From contig NZ_JAGHZS010000005.1 in assembly GCF_017745275.1 (NCBI RefSeq), positions 456,976-520,975 of the forward strand: a stretch of DNA of 64,000 nucleotides, given 5' to 3'. This document shows, one piece after another, positions 61,601-64,000 of this stretch. The notes below the pieces were generated by a model, which searched no databases, had not been told where the DNA came from, and saw only the letters and a list, made by a program, of their open reading frames with translations. The translations under genes and the position numbers were made by a program. The DNA is from Chitinophaga sp. (GTDB taxonomy: Bacteria > Bacteroidota > Bacteroidia > Chitinophagales > Chitinophagaceae). Every line of letters begins with the position of its first letter. Within the stretch, counting starts at the first letter, position 1.

Positions 61601-62423
61601 GCCAGTTGATAAAAAAGACAAATCCGGCATAACGAGAGCCGGCGATTTTCAAAGTATTGATGTAATACTGGATGAAGAATATACCAGCGCTTTACTACAA
61701 CAGGTACCTAAAATATACCAGACGGAAGTGAATGACATACTGCTTTGTGCCATGGCTACCTGCATCAGCAGGTGGACGCAGCGCACCGTGGTAAATATCG
61801 GACTGGAAGGCCACGGACGGGAACATTTATCGGAAGATATTGATATCAGCCGTACTGTGGGCTGGTTCACCACCATGTATCCCGTTACCCTGTCTGTATC
61901 GCACACAGATATTCGCCATCAGTTATTAAGTATAAAAGAACAACTACGGCAGGTGCCCATGAAAGGACTGGGATATGGCGTGCTGAAATATATCAGCAAA
62001 GAAGAAAAATTACAGGGAAAAGATCCATGGGACATCTTATTTAATTACCTCGGTCAACAGGATAATGTGATAGCCAAAAGCGCCTGGTTGTCCGGTGCCG
62101 ATGAAAGCGGCGGCAGGGATGCTGCATTGTCAGTTGTAAGGGGAATATTAATAGACGTAAACAGTATGGTGCAGGGAGGGCGACTCATGATTACCTGGCG
62201 GTTTAGTGAAAAGCATTACGCAAAATCTACCATCACATTGCTGGCGCAACAGTATCTCCGGCAATTACAGGAATTGATCACGCATTGTCTGCAGGCAGTA
62301 GAGGCGCAAACTTCTTATGCAGTTCCGGCTGATTATGGTCTTTCTGAAGATGTCAGTTATGAGGAGCTAAACCGCTTTTTAAATGGAAGCACTCCGGAAG
62401 CAGATAATATTATGAGTTTCTAA
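46698..62423 (+). CDS. Four-module NRPS: (C-A-PCP)(C-A-PCP)(C-A-PCP-E)(C-A-PCP-E)
   Basis: A 5241-residue synthetase with an N-terminal TubC-type docking domain (about 1-55, LHTAKKDGIHIMLNEGGLQV). C domains begin near residues 83, 1124, 2175 and 3718; A domains near 530, 1577, 2645 and 4171; carriers near 1060, 2115, 3186 and 4706; epimerases near 3245 and 4765. The first three C domains are LCL type and the fourth, after an epimerase, is DCL type. All four A domains read the same pocket code, DATKVGEVGK, also found in module 3 of the preceding protein, so the enzyme should add four Asx-type residues, the last two as D isomers. The protein ends 20-30 residues after the last epimerase (DVSYEELNRFL tail), and the next NRPS starts with the matching DCL-type C domain. 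Cognate C-A pairs are highly similar to each other at DNA level. Confidence 0.96.
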   Translation: MLNKVIDLLHTAKKDGIHIMLNEGGLQVSVPQDKKISPELLTAIKDNKEFIISFLNDDRRKEYHDADDRPLIAFKRTNGVPVPLSFSQERLWFLDQLQGSIAYHMPFVFRIEGTLSVSLLEQSLRQIIDRHEVLRTVIEEREGQGYQRLLPSAGWQMEYLADLPVSTGDYLSAFIHRPFDLSAEYPLRVCLLKVSATTYILAGVLHHICSDGWSVPLLTAELTALYSSEPAALPALPLQYADYALWQRDYLQTAHYTSGLEYWKKQLSGLVPFRLTGDQVMGAGSRGGAVVTHQLSSTLSVALTQLSQREGSTMYMLLLTAFKVLLYRYSGIHDIAIGTSSAGRRHQELEGLIGFFINTLVLRSHLRGEQSFTELLQQVRKTTLAAYDHQDVPFEKIVEHSGVQRDRGSNPLYEILFTMQNNEGGAELALEGLTVAPLSQMVNGAQFDINFNVREGDGHLLLDVIYRSELYSEALMLRLVSHYERLLESIVANGGQRISQLSMLTTADEALQISFNNTSCNTIQFLMDKETVVDGFLRRVAMEPDAPALVYAGGTLTYAELATRSRMLANTLQSYGVSAGTPVLLCIARGADMMTGILGILMAGGAYVPLEPDAPVGRLEYIITDSDSEVIVTSSNYVSLFPYRTCICIDTLRPVSAPAMRLPQPEDAAYIIYTSGSTGKPKGVKITHSNLRNYIEHSIAEYIGSGEGSGSYVHLSYTFDAAVTALFAPLLAGRRVVMGSNSGLDVFEDPLFLSAAPYDFIKLTPAHLPLLTPVLTSRTPLLTKRLVLGGEALLPAHYEALKDYDIEIINEYGPTEATVGCSIYRFNTSDQHIGAGPGGVLIGHPIRNMQLYVLDQDSNICPVGVRGELCISGTGLSTGYHHQPGQTKQKFIPHPFGNGLLYRTGDMAQLEPDGNLAYLGRLDDQVKIRGYRIEPGEVESILGGGPGVQQAAVVVIGDAAKGFRLVGFVVKEGDYREDAVMQYLRIHLPEYMLPARLTEIALMPLTMNGKIDRAALAAQATAMPDTAIYEGARNPTEAKLVAIWEELLEVSPVSIHDDFFKLGGHSLLAIRVISAVRKALNIEIDIKEIFDYPSISQLSSQISAPEPVDQGFTIIPKAAGNIAPLSFSQERLWFIDRLQGSTQYHISQVFRLKGLLDTEALRFAFKTIVQRHEILCSVIGEKDGVGYQVLKDTHAWEIEFITPGSSTDLPGYIQTLIDQPFDLSADYLLRVTAIRIAPAEHMLVIVMHHIVSDAWSMGIMMQELARLYNSRSGKTAFELPPLSIQYADYAAWQRSYFNTDVLSGKLAYWREQLKSLQPFELQPDYGRPAIADIRGAEVNLLLSASLSAALQAFSQAEGVTLFMTLLSAFKALLYRYTGMSDIYVGCPVAGRYHQETEPLVGFFVNTLVMRSKIDGRDRFSSLLASVKQTALDAYKHQEIPFEKIVEVLGGERDLSRHPVFQILFNVQNNPVRNIPAIDGLEVSMEGQESITAKYDIVINATTSEEGLHINLTYNSRIYAASHMQRFMSHYTRLLESIIADANQHIAQLPMLTAADEQLHISFNNTAFNAPHLFPNNGTVIDLFLHRVAMHPDATALVHASGTLTYGELALRSRTLADTLRCHGVSAGIPVLLCADRGADMMTGILGILLAGGAYVPMEADAPAARREYMITDSGSEIIVTTSRYASLFTSGTCICVDTLTRPSAMEIPLPQPGDAAYIIYTSGSTGKPKGVKVTHHNLSNYIEHSISEYIESVDKNNRTGSGSYVHLSYTFDAAVTALFAPLLAGRPIVMGSYTGLTVFEDPLFLSAAPYDFIKLTPAHLPLLIPVLNSGAPLVTKCLVLGGEALQPAHYEALTHHDIVIINEYGPTEATVGCSIYRFHTNDPHVGTGPGGVLIGRPIRNMQLYVVDRDGNKCPAGVRGELCISGAGLSAGYHHQPGQTQQKFITNPFGSGLLYRTGDIAQLESDGNLSYLGRLDDQVKIRGYRIEPGEVEVVLSSSPGVQQAAVVVVGDAENGFRLSGFVVKENDYNKEAVVQYLRMQLPEYMLPARLTEIKVMPLTVNGKVDRPALAAMVTFTPDVSVYEGPRNPTEEKLVAIWETLLNVSPVGIHDNFFELGGHSLLAMRVVAAVRKELDRELVVRDIFLYTSIAKLGAILSDAHTASALTLHAYPREGRMIPLSFSQERLWFLDQLQGSTAYHMPFVFRLAGELSVSLLENALRQIIDRHEVLRTVIDNRDGQGYQQVLPSSSGWHLEYLADLPASTAEYLSAFIRRPFDLSSDYPLRVCLLKVSPREYMLAGVLHHICSDGWSIPVLTAELAAFYSSTPATLPALPLQYADYAWWQRDYLQTAHYTAGLDYWKKQLSGLVPFRLAGDERKASGNREGAALSYRLSNQLSASLTQLSQQEDSTMYMLLLSAFKVLLYRYSGIRDIAIGTSSAGRRYQELEGLIGFFINTLVLRSHLNGEQSFTELLRQVRETCLAAYDYPDIPFEKIVETLGVQRDRGSNPLYEILFTMQNNEGGAELALEGLTVSPLTHLVSGAQFDINFNVREADGYLMLDIVYRSDLYSEAMMQRFVRHYERLLESIVTGAGQQIGKLAILTELDEQLQRSFNDTFCKQGVCNNISCSNVSCSSNNGNIAALFLTDNDTVIDVFLRRVAMHPDAIALVYAGGTLTYGELALRSRALADTLLAHGVSAGMPVLLCTSRGADMLTGILGILLAGGAYVPLEPDAPAGRQEYIITDSGAEVIVTTSNYESLFPYRSCIFVDTLTPLPAAAIRLPQSSDAAYIIYTSGSTGKPKGVKITHSNLQNYIAHSIAEYIGSGASNNEYRAGSGSFVHLSYSFDAAVTALFAPLLAGRPIVMGSNMGLTVFEDPLFLSAAPYDFIKLTPAHLPLLIPVLTSAETLLTKRLVLGGEALQPAHYEALTGYDIEIVNEYGPTEATVGCSIYRFNTNDPHIGTGPGGIWIGHPIRNTQLYVLDQDGNICPVGIPGELCISGAGLSEGYHHQPEQTQNKFITNPFGSGLLYRTGDIAQLESSGNLSYLGRVDDQVKIRGYRIEPGEVEVVLGSSPGVQQAAVVVTGDTGKGFRLSGFIVKDAHYRKEVVDQYLRTQLPEYMLPAQITEIAMLPLTMNGKVDRSALAAIAADAPVSKTYEGARNELEVVLVKIWEELLDVSPVGIHDNFFELGGDSIITIQLVSRARRFGHYFEVADVFSYQDIAALSVYIANRDKEELQGEQGTLSGNSGLLPVQQWYFTNNGKNEHISHFNQSVLLRIAKSVSTDTLHRVTELLAVRHDALGFRYHQMPTGEWEQSYVGGSDAFVTADLQHVEVASLNEAITHHSQQYQESLDIAAGPIFRMVLLLTPAAEEHHRLLLIIHHLAVDGVSWRILLEDLDAMLTALQAGQAYESPTKTSSYREWHQALSTYSFSSQLPYWERISAGYQPLRGVKEEEIIMVRRADMAEQVVHFPATQTRYLLQEVHRVYQTEVNDILLYALCRSLTSWTRHSRVHIGLEGHGREALPGIDLSRTVGWFTTMYPVMLEANHDNTRDNLLSIKEQLRRIPGKGIGYGVLKYIHGAAGLSGKDPWDLVFNYLGQSDNVLQKSGWISGATENGGQPVNDGIYNNTLIAVNSIVSGGSLQMNWSYSRAHFSESEIAALATAYFTCLHELIAHCREQGNNDITYAIPSDYGLSGDVSYEALNSFLSGMEGAVARRKLLSGVYRLSPLQEGLLFHGLYDESGGAYVEQFRCEVGGLDETAFIRSWEYLLRQHSILRSSFYADVFDIPVLAVYHQCTLPLQHLDYRGKSEAEQQLLITAYLQADREAGFDFQQAPLMRFALIRLDESRHEMIWTFHHLILDGWSTPVLMEAFLQIYERVLAGAAVPVLTEDRYEDYIRYIAAQDKDASVSYWKGYLENITEGCLLPFIKDTAIRTKGIGEYKEQLLWLDKEQSEQVTAFCSRHHLTVNTLMQAVWSYILSQYTGSSRITYGVTVSGRPEDLPGVEKRVGLYINTLPFHMEIVEDQPILTWLAEVQAEMLRGSRFQYNSLSALQGFTPVKGDLFDTMITFQNYPVTEVTTSPQWQLKIDNVHIQEQSNYPLSLVIGSGAVISLQCNYNADLVATYYAQQVLQHIVHVLQQILSLPQGSIKDLSLLTAAEEAMIWRSFNQQVQTVECGDTVVEQFLRRVAIHPEAPALVHATGTLTYGELESRSRRLATTLRSHGVSAGMTVLLCTERGADMMIGILGILLAGGCYVPLEPDTPAGRREYIITDSGSAIIVTTSHYISLFSSHNCICIDTLTTLSTQEIPLPQPDDAAYIIYTSGSTGKPKGVKITHRNLSNYIAHSIAEYTGSIDRPGSGSYVHLSYTFDAAVTALFAPLLAGRRVVMGSNTGLDIFDDPLFLSEGPYDFIKLTPAHLPLFTPVLTSRTPLLTKRLVVGGEALQPAHYQALANYDIEIINEYGPTEATVGCSIYRFNTNDANIGTGPGGVLIGRPIRNMQLYVLNQAGRLCPAGVRGELCISGAGLSAGYHHQPVQTQQRFMLNPFGPGLLYRTGDMAQLEPGGNLSYLGRLDDQVKIRGYRIEPGEVEVVLGNSPGIQQAAVVVAGDAGKGYRLAGFVVPTADYAKEEVNTYLRTQLPEYMLPAQLRELAVMPLTVNGKVDRAALAAMETVMPDTTTYEGPRNPTEAKLVAIWEELLNVSPIGIHDNFFELGGDSIITIQLVSRARRQDLLLQPKNIFNYQSIAALSDFLAQQTVITATLSEQGMLGGAAGLLPIQQWYFQHNGDNEDISHFNQHLFLSIDKAIDGTMLSAVITALATQHDALRFNYKHAGQHHWEQTYEDLLPELTEIDLRNKTTAEIPALIHQYSNEYQQRVNIATGKLFQAVWIRMPAEDNNNRLLLVVHHLAVDGVSWRILLEDIELWLSKLQEQEHIRPEIKTSSYRQWYQALVNYSHSQPLLSQQAYWEKAVAQYVPLPVDKKDKSGITRAGDFQSIDVILDEEYTSALLQQVPKIYQTEVNDILLCAMATCISRWTQRTVVNIGLEGHGREHLSEDIDISRTVGWFTTMYPVTLSVSHTDIRHQLLSIKEQLRQVPMKGLGYGVLKYISKEEKLQGKDPWDILFNYLGQQDNVIAKSAWLSGADESGGRDAALSVVRGILIDVNSMVQGGRLMITWRFSEKHYAKSTITLLAQQYLRQLQELITHCLQAVEAQTSYAVPADYGLSEDVSYEELNRFLNGSTPEADNIMSF
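46938..50010 (+). other. Module 7 (C-A-PCP), predicted Asx
   Basis: LCL condensation domain (HHICSDGWS), A code D-A-T-K-V-G-E-V-G-K (FDAAVTALF, FIKLTPAHL, LVLGGEA, NEYGPTEATVG) and carrier FFKLGGHSL. No epimerase follows, so the residue should be L. The loop before FDAAVT is short here (SGEGSGSYVHL). Confidence 0.6.
50062..53170 (+). other. Module 8 (C-A-PCP), predicted Asx
   Basis: The condensation domain has HHIVSDAWS (Ala in place of Gly, a tolerated variant in LCL domains). It is less similar to the C domains of modules 3, 7 and 9 than those are to each other. The A domain code is again DATKVGEVGK and the carrier is FFELGGHSL. Confidence 0.6.
53217..57835 (+). other. Module 9 (C-A-PCP-E), predicted D-Asx
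   Basis: C, A, PCP and E are all close copies of module 3. The A code is DATKVGEVGK, the carrier GGDS and the epimerase HHLAVDGVSW. The linker between C and A carries a Cys/Asn/Ser-rich tract (54535-54602) not present in the related modules. Confidence 0.6.
57845..62390 (+). other. Module 10 (DCL C-A-PCP-E), predicted D-Asx
   Basis: The condensation domain is DCL type (HHLILDGWS), matching the epimerase of module 9. The A code is DATKVGEVGK. The epimerase (HHLAVDGVSW) is the most divergent of the four and closes the protein. Confidence 0.6.
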
Positions 62424-62441
62424 TAGCTAAAAAAAATATAA

Positions 62442-64000
62442 ATGGGTATCAAACAATTTATACAAAAACTGGGTCAGTTAAATCTTTTTTTAGCAGTAGA
62501 GGAAGATAGACTTGTTTTAAAGAGAACGAAGAAACAGGCCGCCGGAGATGTTGCTACCGTGAACATTGACGAAGAAATTGTGCGCTATATAAAATTAAAT
62601 AAGAGTGATCTGATGCAATATCTTTCTGAACAGGAAGAGTTACAGCCGGTGATAAAGGGAGAAGGTATTGTGGCGGTTTACCGTCTGAGCGCTTTACAGG
62701 AAGGATTGCTGTTTCATAGCCTGTATGACTCGTCCGGTGGCGCCTATATCGAACAATTCAGTTGCGAACTGGATGGCCTGGAAGAATCTTTTTTTGTAGC
62801 CACCTGGCAGCACCTGATACAGCAACATAGTATCCTGCGGAGTGGCTTCTATGAAGATGAATTTAATGTAATGGTGCAATGCGTTTATAAAAAAGTAGCT
62901 GTACCATTAGTCAAATTGGATTATAGTGAAAATTCGCCCGAAGAACAACAGGACCTGCTGAAAAAATACATCGCTGCAGATAGCATACAGGGCTTTCATC
63001 TCAAGGCTGCGCCTTTGATGCGGTTTACCCTTGTTCGCCTCGGAGCAGATAAATGCCAGCTTATCTGGACATTTCATCACCTGATCCTGGATGGCTGGTC
63101 TACCTCTATATTGATGGGAGAATTCCTGGAAATATATGAACTGTTTTCACAGGGAAAAGCGCCGGTGGGAAAAGCAGAAGATAAATATGAAGATTATATC
63201 CGTGTACTGGCAGACAATGATAAACACGCGGCAGAACAATACTGGCGTAATTATCTGAAAGACTTATCAACGCCGTGTTTGTTGCCCTTTATCCGTGAAG
63301 GAGTGGATAGAACCAAAGGAGTAGCGCTTTACAGGCAGGAGTTGTTATCGTTGGACAAACAGCTGAGTAAAAAAATAGACAAATATTGTCGTACCCATCG
63401 TATTACGGTAAATACTTTCATGCAGGGTATTTGGGCTTACCTGCTACACGGATATACCGGCAAGGAGGATGTGGTGTACGGTATCACGGTTTCCACAAGA
63501 CCAGATGATTTACCCGATATGGAATCCAGGGTAGGTATGTATACCAATACACTGCCTTTATATACCACTGTTTTACCGGAACAGCCTGTGGCAGACTGGT
63601 TTCGTCAGTTACAGGAAGATCAGGTGCAAAGCCGTGGATACCAATACAGCTCTCTGAGTGAAATGCAGGTATGGACCGGTATAGGAGGTGATCTCTTTGA
63701 TACCATGATCACTTTTCAGAACTACCCGGTGAGTGAAGTGATCAAAAGTAAACAATGGCAACTGGAAGTAAAGGACGTAGAGATTATAGAGCAAACCAGT
63801 AATTATCCCTTATCACTGAGGATCATGTTGGGAGATGTAATCAACATACAATTCATCTATAAAGAAGCCGTGATAGATGGAGCGCTTGTAAAATCAATTA
63901 CCGGTCATTTTGAATATATCTTACAACAACTGCTTGCCGGAACAGCAAATACTTTGGGTGATCTCCGCCTGGTGACAGCGGCAGAAGAAACCATCCTCCA
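62442..64000 (+). CDS. NRPS, 3'-truncated by window end: docking domain + DCL-type C domain
   Basis: An ATG at 62442, 18 bases after the preceding NRPS stop and preceded by an A-rich tract, opens a frame that has no stop before 64000. The first 65 residues resemble a TubC-type docking domain (LGQLNLFLAVEEDRLVLKR, then YIKLNKSDLMQYL). A condensation domain of the DCL type begins near residue 80 (YRLSALQEGLLFHSLYDSSG) with HHLILDGWS near 210 and FDTMITFQNYPVSE near 425. The visible part stops at the C-A linker (TAAEETIL). It continues the assembly line as module 11 and, through its DCL domain, matches the D-residue left by module 10. The A domain and all later domains lie outside the window. 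Confidence 0.93.
   Translation, partial: MGIKQFIQKLGQLNLFLAVEEDRLVLKRTKKQAAGDVATVNIDEEIVRYIKLNKSDLMQYLSEQEELQPVIKGEGIVAVYRLSALQEGLLFHSLYDSSGGAYIEQFSCELDGLEESFFVATWQHLIQQHSILRSGFYEDEFNVMVQCVYKKVAVPLVKLDYSENSPEEQQDLLKKYIAADSIQGFHLKAAPLMRFTLVRLGADKCQLIWTFHHLILDGWSTSILMGEFLEIYELFSQGKAPVGKAEDKYEDYIRVLADNDKHAAEQYWRNYLKDLSTPCLLPFIREGVDRTKGVALYRQELLSLDKQLSKKIDKYCRTHRITVNTFMQGIWAYLLHGYTGKEDVVYGITVSTRPDDLPDMESRVGMYTNTLPLYTTVLPEQPVADWFRQLQEDQVQSRGYQYSSLSEMQVWTGIGGDLFDTMITFQNYPVSEVIKSKQWQLEVKDVEIIEQTSNYPLSLRIMLGDVINIQFIYKEAVIDGALVKSITGHFEYILQQLLAGTANTLGDLRLVTAAEETIL

Noticed and set aside
27870..62423. Tandem module similarity read as a CRISPR or satellite repeat array
   Set aside because: The repeats are kilobase-scale coding modules with conserved NRPS motifs; there are no short regular repeats with spacers.
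1..64000. tRNA, rRNA or complete insertion sequences
   Set aside because: None was found on reading either strand; no transposase-like protein or terminal inverted repeats were recognised.

Overview
The window comes from a Bacteroidota genome, most likely Chitinophaga or a close relative. Supporting signs are SusC/SusD genes under ECF-sigma/FecR control, DUF4843 and PKD-like lipoproteins, a TAnnTTTG-type promoter, A-rich translation starts without clear Shine-Dalgarno sequences, and an UpxY-type NusG paralogue. The genus is an inference from family content.

Left part (1-12492): a 5'-truncated TPR/histidine kinase and its overlapping NarL-type response regulator are read rightward and end at a strong bidirectional terminator (1967-1998). 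A leftward (minus-strand) locus follows, in transcription order: ECF sigma factor, FecR anti-sigma, SusC/RagA TonB-linked porin with an N-terminal signalling domain, SusD lipoprotein, DUF4843 lipoprotein, PKD-like lipoprotein and a TlpA-type thioredoxin. This is an outer-membrane uptake system with its own surface-signalling regulator.

Border (12493-15854): a 0.94-kb gap holds only a possible relic of a group II intron reverse transcriptase and a good promoter. Then come a GT9-like protein, an orphan LuxR-type regulator with a degenerate receiver, and two AT-rich leaders containing inverted repeats.

Right part (15855-64000, continuing past the edge): one rightward nonribosomal lipopeptide cluster. 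In order it holds an UpxY/NusG-like antiterminator, a NodU/TobZ-type carbamoyltransferase with an apparent SCP2-like insertion, a loading NRPS (FAAL-ACP-C-A-PCP), a SyrD/PvdE-type ABC exporter, a type II thioesterase, a CmlA-type diiron beta-hydroxylase, a five-module NRPS (6249 aa), a four-module NRPS (5241 aa), and the start of a fourth NRPS that is open at the window end. Ten complete modules are visible, and four of them carry epimerase domains. Every C domain directly after an E domain is of the DCL type, and all other elongation C domains are LCL-like. Hand-read specificity codes suggest: fatty acyl - Lys/Orn-like - Gly - D-Asx - Phe-like - D-unknown - Asp - Asx - Asx - D-Asx - D-Asx - further residues. 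Five adenylation domains share one code (DATKVGEVGK) and are clearly recent copies of each other.

How the genes fit together: the antiterminator probably lets RNA polymerase read an operon of at least 48 kb. The FAAL starts the chain with a fatty acid, the type II thioesterase clears mis-primed carriers, the diiron enzyme and the carbamoyltransferase tailor the peptide, and the ABC protein exports it. No chain-terminating thioesterase and no MbtH-like protein is visible; the thioesterase should lie beyond 64000. All function calls rest on motif reading without database searches.
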